Notes: a model not told the origin generated them from the letters alone. 54,867 nt of DNA from Chitinophagaceae bacterium (GCA_025449935.1 JANWIJ010000057.1:1-54867); one strand, 5' to 3'; counted from the first letter of the stretch, positions 36,771-46,118 are shown. Made by a program: numbers and translations.

Positions 36771-38480
36771 TCAGGGGAGTATGAGTATTTTTTGGGTAAT
36801 TGCTTTCCACCCGTTTCTTAATCGAACTAAATAAACGCCTCTCATAGCCGCGTTAACCGGGATACTTATTTTTCCAGTTTGCCCTGTTATATTTTTCTTT
36901 AGGATTGTTGCCCCGTTTATCCCCGAAACTTCAAGACTTTGCCAGGCTTCTTCAATAAAAATATTCATGACTCCGGTGGTAATGACAGAAGGATGAACAA
37001 AATCCTGGTCATTCGGATTTAAGGAAATACTTACTACCGCGGAATAATCAAAGCTGGCGTCAAAATCAACCATCTTCAGCCGGTAGAATAAACGACCGGG
37101 AAAAGAAGCGGGGTGGACGTAGCTATAATCAGCTCCATTGATATCATTTTTTGCCTGTACAATACCTGCCGTGCTGAATAGAATACCATCGGGACTGTGT
37201 TCAATTTCGAATTGTTTCAGGTTGTGTTCGGATGCTGTTTTCCAGGTCAGTGTTGTAATCCCGGACCGGGATGCAGCTGTAAATTGTATCAGACTCACCG
37301 GGAGGGGAGGATCCAGTATTACCTGGTAAACAATACCGCCCAGTGAAACGGCAAATACTTCCCCGCTTTCTGTTTCACCAAAGCAAACAATGGAACCGGG
37401 CAGACCTGGCTGAATAGTTGGCGGTAAAAAAGTTGCGGTATTCATGAGATATACGTCCCCGGAATACACATCAGCCGCTAAATAATAACCCCGTAATGCC
37501 TGGTACGTGTTGCCCCTGTACACCACTCCGCCTGTTACGGCGGCGGAACCGGAAGGTGGATTTATATAGTCAAACGCCGGGAAAACATAATTGATGGGAG
37601 AAAGGCAACCGGAAGTATTGAAGGGCAGGTTTCCTTCATAGCATCGCCAGCCATAGTTTATTCCACCCGTAGTGCCTGCTAAACGGAAATTGACTTCTTC
37701 TCTTTCTCCCTGCCCCACATCCCCGATCCACATATTCTGATTGGCGCGGTCGAAACTCCAGCGGAAAGGATTTCTTAATCCAAAAGCCCATATTTCATCC
37801 AGCGGATCACCAGGACCAGCATAAGGATTGTCTGCAGGTATCGTGTAAAACGGCAATACGGGGGAATTGGTGACGTTTATGCGCAACATTTTACCCAGCA
37901 GAACATCCGGCCGTTGGGCATTATTGGGAACATCCCCGCCGCCGCCGCCGTCGCCGGTAGCAAAATATAAATAACCATCAGCGCCGAAAAGAAGTTTTCC
38001 CCCATTATGATTGGTATTGGTGGGATGGGGAATCGTCATGATCACTTGTTTGGAAGAAGGATCAGCCACATCAGCGTCAGTGCTGCTTACATGATAACGG
38101 GCTAATTCAAGATCACTGGACGTATTAGTATAATATACATAAAAAAAACCGCCGATCGCCGGGTTTGGATTTTCATAGTCTGGATGAAAAGCCATGCTTA
38201 ACAATCCCTGCTCTCCGCCCGATACAATGCCCGTTACGGTCAAAAATGTTTTGGGAGATCCGAATGAAGAATTATAAACCCGGATAACACCACCCTGCTG
38301 AACAATGAATACCCGGTCGCTGCCATCAGCAGCATTTACAAAATCTATGGGTGAACTTAAACCAGTAAGGATTGGGAAGAACCCTATTGTTGGCTGCGCA
38401 GCACAACGGTTAGCTGGAACAAGAAGTGTAAGACACACGATCAAAAATCCCCACCTTCCCGGATAGTAAAATTTTGTCAT
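36771..38480 (-). CDS. PQQ-dependent sugar-dehydrogenase-like protein with T9SS type A sorting domain
   Basis: The protein has 569 residues with a signal peptide (cleavage near CAAQPT). Residues ~35-380 form the six-bladed propeller of soluble glucose/aldose dehydrogenases, marked by VFIVQQGGVIRVYN, GLLSMAFHPDYE, HNGGKLLFGADGYLYFATGDGG and AFGLRNPFRWSFD. A linker leads to an Ig-like region (SLIQFTAASRSGITTLTWKTASE) and a C-terminal type A sorting domain ending MRGVYLVRLRNGWKAITQKILIL. The T9SS would export it across the outer membrane. True PQQ use is uncertain. It converges on the RlmK-like gene with only 10 bases between. Confidence 0.88.
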   Translation of the reverse strand: MTKFYYPGRWGFLIVCLTLLVPANRCAAQPTIGFFPILTGLSSPIDFVNAADGSDRVFIVQQGGVIRVYNSSFGSPKTFLTVTGIVSGGEQGLLSMAFHPDYENPNPAIGGFFYVYYTNTSSDLELARYHVSSTDADVADPSSKQVIMTIPHPTNTNHNGGKLLFGADGYLYFATGDGGGGGDVPNNAQRPDVLLGKMLRINVTNSPVLPFYTIPADNPYAGPGDPLDEIWAFGLRNPFRWSFDRANQNMWIGDVGQGEREEVNFRLAGTTGGINYGWRCYEGNLPFNTSGCLSPINYVFPAFDYINPPSGSAAVTGGVVYRGNTYQALRGYYLAADVYSGDVYLMNTATFLPPTIQPGLPGSIVCFGETESGEVFAVSLGGIVYQVILDPPLPVSLIQFTAASRSGITTLTWKTASEHNLKQFEIEHSPDGILFSTAGIVQAKNDINGADYSYVHPASFPGRLFYRLKMVDFDASFDYSAVVSISLNPNDQDFVHPSVITTGVMNIFIEEAWQSLEVSGINGATILKKNITGQTGKISIPVNAAMRGVYLVRLRNGWKAITQKILILP

Positions 38481-38588
38481 TTTATTGATTTACTGGTTTC
38501 AGGAGCAATTGGTGGCTAAAGGCTGTGCCACAAAATCAATGCCTGAAATACCATCTTAAGTTTACCCGGGGAAAACGTTCGTTACAAT

Positions 38589-38615
38589 AAAAAAGCTGCC
38601 TCGTTTGAAGGCAGC
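38589..38615 (-). terminator. Intrinsic terminator after mdh
   Basis: On the minus strand a 6-bp GCTGCC/GGCAGC stem (plus 38595-38600 and 38610-38615) is followed by a U run from plus-strand A 38589-38594. Confidence 0.75.
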
Positions 38616-38636
38616 CTGGGAAAATATACAAATTCC

Positions 38637-39566
38637 TTATAAGGTCTTTAAAACATCATTCATGCTTCTGACCGCTTCAGCGCTTTTATTAAAGGCTGCC
38701 TGTTCGCTTTCGTTCAGTTGAAAGTCAAGGATTTTCTCCCATCCATTTTTCCCGATAATGACCGGAACACCAAGGCAAATGTCTTTTTGTCCATACTCGC
38801 CATCCAGTGCCACACAACAGGTAAATAATTTCTTTTCATCCCGGATAATAGCTTCCACCAGAGCCGCACCTGCAGCGCCCGGAGCATACCACGCGGAAGT
38901 ACCGATCAGGGCTGTTAAGGTAGCGCCACCAACCATGGTGTCCTTTACAATCCTTTCCTGTTGAGCCGCATCCAGGAAATTAGTAACTGGTACACTGTTC
39001 CAGGTGGCCAGACGGATCAATGGTATCATGGTAGTATCACCATGACCACCCACCACCACTGCATTTAAGTCGGAAGGGCTGCAGCCTAAATGCTGGCTCA
39101 GCTGGTATTTGAACCGGCTGCTGTCCAGTGTGCCTCCCATCCCAATAATCCTCTTCTTGGGCAAGCTGGTTGATTGCATGGCCAGGTAGGTCATGGTATC
39201 CATCGGGTTGCTGATAACTATGATAATGGCATTGGGAGAATGTGTCAGGATGTTTTCACAGACTCCTTTTACAATACCGGCATTTACACCGATCAGCTCT
39301 TCCCTGGTCATGCCAGGTTTACGCGGGAGACCGGATGTGATAACAACAACATCACTGTTGGCAGTTTTTGTATAATCATTTGTACTGCCGGTGATCTTTG
39401 TATCAAACCCGAGAAGCGTGGCTGTTTGCATCATGTCCTGGGCCTTGCCTTCTGCGATGCCTTCTTTAATGTCAAGCAGCACCAATTCATTGCATAATTC
39501 TTTGCGGGCAATATTATCGGCGCAGGTAGCACCTACGGCACCCGCACCTACAACAGTTACTTTCAT
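38637..39566 (-). CDS. mdh: Malate dehydrogenase
   Basis: This is a 309-residue enzyme of the lactate-dehydrogenase-like malate dehydrogenase group. The NAD site is VTVVGAGAVGATCAD. LVLLDIKEGIAEGKAQDMMQ is the acidic NAD-binding turn. GLPRKPGMTREEL is the mobile loop, where Arg residues select malate over lactate. VVVGGHGDTTMIPL carries the catalytic His. It interconverts malate and oxaloacetate in the citric acid cycle. A -7 TACCTTTG lies at 39679-39686 (minus strand). It is monocistronic. Confidence 0.96.
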   Translation of the reverse strand: MKVTVVGAGAVGATCADNIARKELCNELVLLDIKEGIAEGKAQDMMQTATLLGFDTKITGSTNDYTKTANSDVVVITSGLPRKPGMTREELIGVNAGIVKGVCENILTHSPNAIIIVISNPMDTMTYLAMQSTSLPKKRIIGMGGTLDSSRFKYQLSQHLGCSPSDLNAVVVGGHGDTTMIPLIRLATWNSVPVTNFLDAAQQERIVKDTMVGGATLTALIGTSAWYAPGAAGAALVEAIIRDEKKLFTCCVALDGEYGQKDICLGVPVIIGKNGWEKILDFQLNESEQAAFNKSAEAVRSMNDVLKTL

Positions 39567-39678
39567 ATATATATTTTATCTGAGTTTAAATGCAGTTCAA
39601 ATTTTCACCCGCCTTCCTGGCCCATCACCATCATGTTCCGGCCAAAAATTGGCGCAGACCTGAATGATAATTTCGCGG

Positions 39679-39686
39679 CAAAGGTA
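39679..39686 (-). promoter_or_regulatory. -7 element of mdh
   Basis: On the minus strand this reads TACCTTTG, the same box as at rpoB. No -33 TTTG lies at the usual spacing. It implies a leader of about 105 bases before mdh. Confidence 0.45.
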
Positions 39687-39737
39687 GGGTTGTACGTGTA
39701 GAATTATGCGGGGTAACCAGGTTTTTTCCGGCCGGGA

Positions 39738-42329
39738 TCAGAGCCCTTTTAAGAAGCGGATACTGAAAGCGTTTTCATCTCGTGACACTCCGTAGAACAT
39801 GGCCAGGGACACTCTGTTAAATGGAGCCACCATAATCCCGCCGCCATAACCATAATGCCATGTATCGGATGATTCACCGGGTTGCCAAACCCGGCCTGAA
39901 TCAAAAAAGCCTATAAGACCGGCTCTGCCATTAAACAAAAAGGTTTTTACAGCAGGGATAAACTGCAGTTCCGTTTGTGTGTAAAACATCGTTTCCCCGT
40001 GAAAACGATTCTTCCGGAATCCGCGCATGGTCCTGCCACCGCCTAATTTATTTAACTGGTAGAATTCCGGCCGGCCGGTAAGGGTGGCGGCCCCTGTTTT
40101 AAATGCGAACACAAAGGAAGGTGAAAGAGGTATGTAAAAATTGAGAGCGGTAGTGTAATGGGTAACATTGCTGTCACTAAGTGCGAGGTTTTGAGTAAAA
40201 CTGATTCCCGCCGAGAATTTTAGGCCGCGTGTAGGAACGGCGTGATCATCCAGGCGGTCGTATTCATACCCAAGTTTTGCACCCCCAAAATTCTTCGTCC
40301 CAAAATCCTGGAACTTGGGTGTTTCTTCGGCGAGGAACCTGCCTGGGTCGTTCAGGATCTCGATGGTCTCATAATAAACAGTAAAAGCTGTAAGATGATT
40401 ACCGGCAAACCTTCTTTCTAAACCGGCGCCTGCATATAATTGTTTAGAACGAACCCTGTTATAATTATTGTCCGTCGTTAACTCACGGGTTTCATTCCCC
40501 ACTCCGAAATAATTGTTCCACCGGATAAAATCATAGTCAGCCTGCAAACGAAGGTCCCAGTTGCCGGCCACCTTTGTAAAAATTCCGGAATACCCGAACC
40601 CCAAAGCCGCCTGGTTCACAGAATACCGGGCTGCAATTTCCTGTTGCTGGCCAAAAGGATACTTGCGCCATTGCTGTTTTTGAACACTGTATTTAATACC
40701 AAAGTGGATTCGGTCATTTGAGCTATAGGAAAGAACAGGTCCGAAACCTTTCTTATCATATTTAAAAGCATTGTAATTATACAAGTGTACAAATGGATTT
40801 TGGGAAAGGTGTTTTTTCCCACTGGTAAGGTTTGAGAAATCGTTCTCCTTATTATCATAAATATGTACGTGGTTTGTTCCGGGTGATGCAGCATAAATAT
40901 CTTTTCCCGGTCCACCAATCACCCGGATCTTCAGTTTATTTCCGGGGAGGGATTGTATAGTATACTTGTCATTACCCGTTAATCCATAAACTCTTATTTC
41001 CCGGGTTTCATTCGTAAAAAACTTCCTGGAATAAAATGGTTTTTCCTTCGGGTTTCCTTCTTTATCGAAATCGTACACGGTTATTTCCGTTTCCTTATCT
41101 GAGACAGAGCGGATTTCAAAAAATTCAGCGTCATGAGTACCCACCACGTCCACTTCCCTGGCCAGGAAAGCGTAATACTCTCCCGCAAATTCAACCAGCT
41201 TATCCCGGCGTGATTTTAATTTTTGAATTATTTCCATTCCGGATAGGGAAAAAACTTCAGGAGGAAGTTGCCGGACAGATTCTTCGATCACTTTATTCGT
41301 CAGTGATTCCTGTAATTCTTTGGCGATGCCGATCCATTGTTCACGGGATGGTTCGTTGGCGGCCTGCCGGTCAAGATTCCTGGCCGGGAAATTATAAGTA
41401 GCCACATTTTTTATATCACTGCCGAAACTTTCAAGATGACCGGCCCCTGCGGCGGAGATGGCCACGGAAAGTAATGCGCCGTCAAATTTTGTATAAGCCT
41501 GGTCCCTGTCACGGGGAATAGGTTTATACCATTTTTTTTCGCCGTCCTCGATGGTGGCCCAACGCCATTGATCTTCGTGACGTCCCCAGTCGCCGATAAA
41601 CATATCAAATAACCTGGCCCTGACAAATCCTAACTGGTCAACCCGGTTGTCATTGTCTTTAAATATATTTTCAAGCATCTTTTCGGTGCCGACAATTTTT
41701 TTAGCGTTCCCGAAATTGGAGGCTTCTTCCCAATTCTCATCGGGACGTTGCTCAAAAAGGTAAAGGTCATCTCCAAAGTCCTTATTGAATTCCCCCAACG
41801 CCTTTTGTGACGGGACAAAAACAACTTGAGGATTCGTGTGATAAACTGAGGCTGCTTCCGCCATGCCGGGAATCGTAACAGCTGCATAGGGCTGGGCAAT
41901 AGAAACCTGGTCATCTATAATTCTTTCAATGAAAGTACCCCGGTACTTATCAGGCAAAGCCTTTCCAAATGATTTATCGATGCTGCGCAACACATATTCT
42001 TTTCCCGCTGTATTTCGTAAACGGAGTGTTTTACTTTGGCGTCCACCCCCTTTTTCATAGGCGGTAAGACCCCCATTGACGGTGTCAAGATTGATTGTAC
42101 TGACTCTTACCGGGGTTGCCCAATCCTTGCGGTAATGCTTTCCCCATAAGAACTGGTGAAAAGAACTTTTGTTATACTGCCCGCCTGCAATAACCGTCCT
42201 GGCGCCAGGTTGAATTAATGAATCCTCAGTTTGGGGAAATGCAGGGACAGCTATCAAATAAAATACTGCCCATAAAACTAAAAAACGGGTGATAGCTCCT
42301 GGTTTTCGCGAATCGCTGCTGAAAGTCAT
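39738..42329 (-). CDS. BamA/TamA-type outer-membrane barrel with N-terminal cryptic kinase-like region
   Basis: The protein has 863 residues with a signal peptide (cleavage near AFPQT). Residues ~520-863 are the D15/BamA-type barrel, with LGGGRTMRGFR holding the conserved RGF motif (768-772). Residues ~95-300 are not a POTRA array. They contain VLRSIDK (Lys119), RARLFDMFIGDWGRHEDQWRW (residues 237-257) and KPIPRDRDQAY (269-279). The pattern D..IG(N/D)xDRHxxxW then a metal-binding Asp resembles the catalytic loop of HipA/CotH/FAM20-type kinases. The usual catalytic Asp is Gly249 here (GGA), while Asp274/Asp276 remain. Homologues are usually just called BamA/TamA family. It is on the minus strand between mdh and a T9SS protein; no operon partner is evident. 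Confidence 0.8.
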   Translation of the reverse strand: MTFSSDSRKPGAITRFLVLWAVFYLIAVPAFPQTEDSLIQPGARTVIAGGQYNKSSFHQFLWGKHYRKDWATPVRVSTINLDTVNGGLTAYEKGGGRQSKTLRLRNTAGKEYVLRSIDKSFGKALPDKYRGTFIERIIDDQVSIAQPYAAVTIPGMAEAASVYHTNPQVVFVPSQKALGEFNKDFGDDLYLFEQRPDENWEEASNFGNAKKIVGTEKMLENIFKDNDNRVDQLGFVRARLFDMFIGDWGRHEDQWRWATIEDGEKKWYKPIPRDRDQAYTKFDGALLSVAISAAGAGHLESFGSDIKNVATYNFPARNLDRQAANEPSREQWIGIAKELQESLTNKVIEESVRQLPPEVFSLSGMEIIQKLKSRRDKLVEFAGEYYAFLAREVDVVGTHDAEFFEIRSVSDKETEITVYDFDKEGNPKEKPFYSRKFFTNETREIRVYGLTGNDKYTIQSLPGNKLKIRVIGGPGKDIYAASPGTNHVHIYDNKENDFSNLTSGKKHLSQNPFVHLYNYNAFKYDKKGFGPVLSYSSNDRIHFGIKYSVQKQQWRKYPFGQQQEIAARYSVNQAALGFGYSGIFTKVAGNWDLRLQADYDFIRWNNYFGVGNETRELTTDNNYNRVRSKQLYAGAGLERRFAGNHLTAFTVYYETIEILNDPGRFLAEETPKFQDFGTKNFGGAKLGYEYDRLDDHAVPTRGLKFSAGISFTQNLALSDSNVTHYTTALNFYIPLSPSFVFAFKTGAATLTGRPEFYQLNKLGGGRTMRGFRKNRFHGETMFYTQTELQFIPAVKTFLFNGRAGLIGFFDSGRVWQPGESSDTWHYGYGGGIMVAPFNRVSLAMFYGVSRDENAFSIRFLKGL

Positions 42330-42496
42330 ATTTGTTGCATTGTAACTAACTCTTATCCATATAAAATCCTGCCAACAAAGAATTTATCAGGAAATAAAGT
42401 TTGAAAAGAATTCTAATTAGCGGGAGGAGTGGTCCGGGAGTAGTTGAATTTCAAGATCCCATATCCCTCGCAAGAAAGAAAATATCAGGGGCGGGG

Positions 42497-45328
42497 TTAC
42501 CTGACAATAGTGATCACACCTTTGCGGGTTACCATATTTCCATTGTAATCCACCGCTTCAGCAATCCATACGAAAGTACCTGTTGGTTGTTCCAGTCCCT
42601 TTATTTTCCCGTCCCACCCTTTGGAAGGATCCTGTGTGGAAAATATCATCTGGCCCCATCGGTTAAATACCCGGAAATATTTAAAATCCCTGATCCCAAC
42701 CGGAATAGCCCTTAGCACATCATTGAGCCCGTCATTATTCGGAGTAAATCCTGAAGGAACATAAATATCCGGCCCCTTATATACTTTGATAAGAATATCA
42801 TCCATGCCTTCACATCCTTCAGGTGTTTTGCCGGTTACAATATAGCGGTAATCATGCGGGAGTGTGGCAACCGGTTTAGCAATACCGGGATCATTCAAGT
42901 AAGTGCCGGGCGACCAGCTGTATGATGTTACGCCGGCATTGCCGGTTTCAATGACCTGCAGCTGAACAGGCTGGTTAATAGCCGCCACGGTGTCCTTCCC
43001 CGCAAATATTTTTACCGATGGCGTTACTTTCACATCCACGTCATCAGTGGTAAGCGACAGGCACCCGGAGGCATCTGTTACCTGCAGGTAATATGTGATA
43101 TTATCAGTGGCTTTGAGTGTTGGCGAGGCTATATCCGGTGAAGTGATTAAATAGGTAATGGGAGACCAGTGATAAATCACACCACCCGACCCATTCAATT
43201 GAATTGATTTACCATAGCACACAGTGGTATCCGGGCCTGCATTGGCAACCGGGGCTGGTTTAACATTAATTAGTATAGAATCGGTCCTGGTGCATATACC
43301 TGTGGCAGCAATAACATAATACATAGTGGTAACAGCCGGTGATGCTGTAGGTGTTAATGTATTGGCGCCGGTCAATGTTGCGTTGGGGGTCCAGGCATAG
43401 CTGTTTGCATTTGAAACAGCGGGTATGATGTAGGGTACTCCTTCGCAGGTGCTGGTATCTTTGCCGGCGTCGATACTAACAATATTATCTAATAAAACAG
43501 TTACAGGCTGAGTTGCCAGGCAACCGTTAATGTCTTTTAAAGTGATGATATAATTGCCGGCAACCAGGTTAAAAACATTGACCGGCTGGAAATTGACCCC
43601 GTCAATCGAGTAAGTGTAAGGATTACTTCCGCCAGATGCCGTAACATTTATTTGTCCATCAGGGTTCCCGGAACAACTGGCGGGGGTGACAGCCGCATTA
43701 TTTATAAGGAGATCCGGGAATGCCTGTGCAATAGTTACTGTAATACTGTCAATGCAGCTGGCATCTCTTATTTTCACACTGTACACGCCCGCGACTAAAT
43801 TGAAGAAATTCCCGGTGGCCTGCCAGTTAATTCCATCCAGCGAAAATTCTACGGGTGGATTCCATTCCATTCCCCCGGTCACCCTGATATTGCCCGAAGC
43901 AGCGTTTCGGCAATTTACATCCAGCTTCGATATGAAATCAATGTCCTTCCATTTAATAAAAACGGAATCGCGTGCATTACAGCTTCCTTCGATGGCGGTG
44001 CATATATACGTCGTTGCGCTGTTGACGGGTGTTGCGACCGGGTTCCGGATGCTGGTGCTGCTGAGTGTAGGATCTGCATTCCATTGATATAGGCTGTAGC
44101 CAGCAGAAGCTGTCAACTGTATGGAACTGTTTTTACAAATATAAGCAGTGTCCGGGCTGAGGGAAAGAATGTCATAATCCCTGATCTGGATCATCGTACT
44201 GTCTGTAGGTGTGCCCGCCGAACAACCTGCCAGTGCAAACACTTTTAATTCTTCTATTCCTTCCGCTATGCCATCTATTAAAGGAATCACATTCACGGTA
44301 ACAAAGCTGTCATTCGCAGGGATAGTGACCAGGTTGGGTAAAGTCTGAACATCAATACCGTTTACGGCAACACCGCCATATGAAAGAGAGACACTCAGTG
44401 GAGTCGGGTCTTTCCTGGGACGCCTGATATTAAATGCACCCGTAGCACAACCTTCAACCAGGTAACTATTGCCTGATGGATCAGTTTGTGTAAGATTGGT
44501 CATACCAATGGCGTTGGATGTAAGACTTTTGGCCTGGAGAAAAACACCTGTATCAAAAAGATCGTCACCGATATCAGAAATCACCAGTTTCAGGTGATAG
44601 GTTTCACAGGGTTGAACCCGTGCTAATGCTGTAAGCAAGCGTGTGTGCCCGTCATGAGTAAAAAAAGTATTGAACCGGTTATCACTGTAATAAGCTATGT
44701 TATTCGGACAGGCCCCTCCAGGAACGTCATTCACATTGAAAATGGAAACGGGAATAGTAGTATTGGGTATTAAAGCGATATTCTGTAAACCGGTAATTCC
44801 CGGGCCTGATATAAAAAAAGCGAAAGCATCATTAAAACTGCATACAAAAGCAGGAGTATATTCTTCTGAACTGAACACATAATTGAATTTGATACTGTCT
44901 CCAAGGGGCACAAAATCAAATTCAAGAACACAGGCATCTTCCATACTGTTAACTGGCACCCCAATGGCGGCAGCCAGATCAAAGTCCCCGGGAAGATTCC
45001 AGCCATTGTCTGCGGTTACACTTTCCGCAGTCGCGATCCCATTTCCATCCACCCCAATATCGGTATGAGCGGTTTTTGCCCGGCCGCTTGTCAGTACAAT
45101 TCCGCTATCAATATTAATATTGGTTCCCCCGCTATTATTAAAAAAGCCGGCCATAGCCGGGTTACCGGTAAAAGTTACGTTGCTGATTGTAACCCCATCA
45201 CCAACGAGTTTTTGTGCAAGGGCCTGTGCGCTGGGATGGTTGGTGATAATTAGTTGACCGGAAACAAGAGTGCTCGCAAATAAAAAAGAAATAGTAACAA
45301 AGAGATGTTTGATTAGCAGTGCTTTCAT
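42497..45328 (-). CDS. Choice-of-anchor L protein with T9SS type B / gliding C-terminal domain
   Basis: The protein has 943 residues with a signal peptide (cleavage near VSGQL). Residues ~24-290 form a choice-of-anchor L domain: NVTFTGNPAMAGFFNNSGGTNINIDSGIVLTSG and DACVLEFDFVPLGDSIKFNYVFSSEEYTPAF. A middle Calx-beta-like and PKD/Ig-like series follows, with two SprB-like repeats (SLDGINWQATGNFFNLVAGVYSVKIRD and YSIDGVNFQPVNVFNLVAGNYIITLKD). The C-terminus is a gliding-motility-associated type B sorting domain, FTPNNDGLNDVLRAIPVG to GVITIVR. It is probably a large surface or secreted adhesin exported through the T9SS. Which ligand it binds is unknown. Confidence 0.87.
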   Translation of the reverse strand: MKALLIKHLFVTISFLFASTLVSGQLIITNHPSAQALAQKLVGDGVTISNVTFTGNPAMAGFFNNSGGTNINIDSGIVLTSGRAKTAHTDIGVDGNGIATAESVTADNGWNLPGDFDLAAAIGVPVNSMEDACVLEFDFVPLGDSIKFNYVFSSEEYTPAFVCSFNDAFAFFISGPGITGLQNIALIPNTTIPVSIFNVNDVPGGACPNNIAYYSDNRFNTFFTHDGHTRLLTALARVQPCETYHLKLVISDIGDDLFDTGVFLQAKSLTSNAIGMTNLTQTDPSGNSYLVEGCATGAFNIRRPRKDPTPLSVSLSYGGVAVNGIDVQTLPNLVTIPANDSFVTVNVIPLIDGIAEGIEELKVFALAGCSAGTPTDSTMIQIRDYDILSLSPDTAYICKNSSIQLTASAGYSLYQWNADPTLSSTSIRNPVATPVNSATTYICTAIEGSCNARDSVFIKWKDIDFISKLDVNCRNAASGNIRVTGGMEWNPPVEFSLDGINWQATGNFFNLVAGVYSVKIRDASCIDSITVTIAQAFPDLLINNAAVTPASCSGNPDGQINVTASGGSNPYTYSIDGVNFQPVNVFNLVAGNYIITLKDINGCLATQPVTVLLDNIVSIDAGKDTSTCEGVPYIIPAVSNANSYAWTPNATLTGANTLTPTASPAVTTMYYVIAATGICTRTDSILINVKPAPVANAGPDTTVCYGKSIQLNGSGGVIYHWSPITYLITSPDIASPTLKATDNITYYLQVTDASGCLSLTTDDVDVKVTPSVKIFAGKDTVAAINQPVQLQVIETGNAGVTSYSWSPGTYLNDPGIAKPVATLPHDYRYIVTGKTPEGCEGMDDILIKVYKGPDIYVPSGFTPNNDGLNDVLRAIPVGIRDFKYFRVFNRWGQMIFSTQDPSKGWDGKIKGLEQPTGTFVWIAEAVDYNGNMVTRKGVITIVR

Positions 45329-45400
45329 GTTCCGGTTGGCCTGGTCTGCTAATATAAATTATTTGTTCCAGAAGTTTTTGATACGATCCCGGCACCGTCC

Positions 45401-45431
45401 TTTGAAGTCAGGCTGCCCTGCCTTATCTTTG
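45401..45431 (+). promoter_or_regulatory. Promoter of efp
   Basis: TTTG at 45401-45404, 19 bases, then TATCTTTG at 45424-45431: a perfect consensus, like that of rplK. The start of transcription should be near 45438, leaving a leader of about 114 bases. Confidence 0.82.
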
Positions 45432-45457
45432 CCGCCTCAAAAATCAACCGGTCTGCT

Positions 45458-45529
45458 GTTTAAAGTTTAATGTTGTTGCTGATATCCTGCATGTGCAGGA
45501 ACCGGTAGCAGGAATATAAAACTTTAAAC
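45458..45529 (+). promoter_or_regulatory. Structured 5' leader of efp
   Basis: A long hairpin can form in three tiers: an 11-bp perfect outer stem (45458-45468 with 45519-45529), a middle TGCT/AGCA stem (45477-45480/45507-45510), and an inner CCTGC/GCAGG stem (45486-45490/45495-45499) with an ATGT loop. The AT-rich outer arms belong to the TTTAAAC-type degenerate words found in other gaps, so chance or repeat origin is possible. Confidence 0.45.
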
Positions 45530-45551
45530 CTCAAGCCTTAAACTTCAAAAA

Positions 45552-46118
45552 ATGGCAACAACATCAGATATCAGCAGGGGCCTTATTATTAAATTAGATG
45601 GCAGTTTATACTCAGTAGTCGAATTTGGCGAAAATAAAACAGCCCGCGCAGCTGCCAAAGTGTGGGCAAAACTGAAAGGTGTCGATAACAACCGCTCTAT
45701 TGAGAAGACCTGGAATTCGGGCGATAATATTTTCCCTGTTCGGGTTGAACGGAAAAGCTACCAGTATTTATATAAAGATGACACTGGTTATAATTTTATG
45801 GATACTGAGACTTTTGAGCAGGTGGCCGTCCAGGAAAATATGGTAGATGCGCCCCAGTTCCTGAAAGACGGGCAGGAAGTTAGTTTGCTGATCAATACGG
45901 AGACTGAACTTCCTATGAGCGTGGAATTGCCTGATAAAATAGTAATGCTGGTTACTTATACCGAGCCGGGTTTACGCGGAGATACTGCCACCCGGACATT
46001 GAAACCTGCTACTGTGGAAACCGGTGCTACGGTTAATGTTCCGCTTTTTGTCAATGAAGGCGAACTGATCCGGGTTAATGCTAAAACCGGGGAATACGTA
46101 GAAAGAGTGAAAGAATAA
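45552..46118 (+). CDS. efp: Elongation factor P, Arg32 type
   Basis: This is a 188-residue EF-P with the three beta-barrel domains of the family: N-terminal KOW-like, central OB, and C-terminal with DTATRTLKPATVETGATVNVPLFVNEGELIRVNAKTGEYVER. The loop that touches the peptidyl-tRNA is unusual. Where E. coli has KPGKGQA with modified Lys34, this protein reads NKTARAAA, and alignment without gaps puts Arg32 at the modified position. This resembles the Arg-type EF-P of Pseudomonas, which is rhamnosylated by EarP. EF-P rescues ribosomes at polyproline. No earP-like or epm-like modifying gene lies in this window. It has its own promoter and terminator, and precedes accB. Confidence 0.95.
   Translation: MATTSDISRGLIIKLDGSLYSVVEFGENKTARAAAKVWAKLKGVDNNRSIEKTWNSGDNIFPVRVERKSYQYLYKDDTGYNFMDTETFEQVAVQENMVDAPQFLKDGQEVSLLINTETELPMSVELPDKIVMLVTYTEPGLRGDTATRTLKPATVETGATVNVPLFVNEGELIRVNAKTGEYVERVKE

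Noticed and set aside
42401-42715. 104-codon plus-strand frame near the T9SS gene
   Set aside because: Most of it is antisense to the C-terminal sorting domain coding sequence; no leader or domain.
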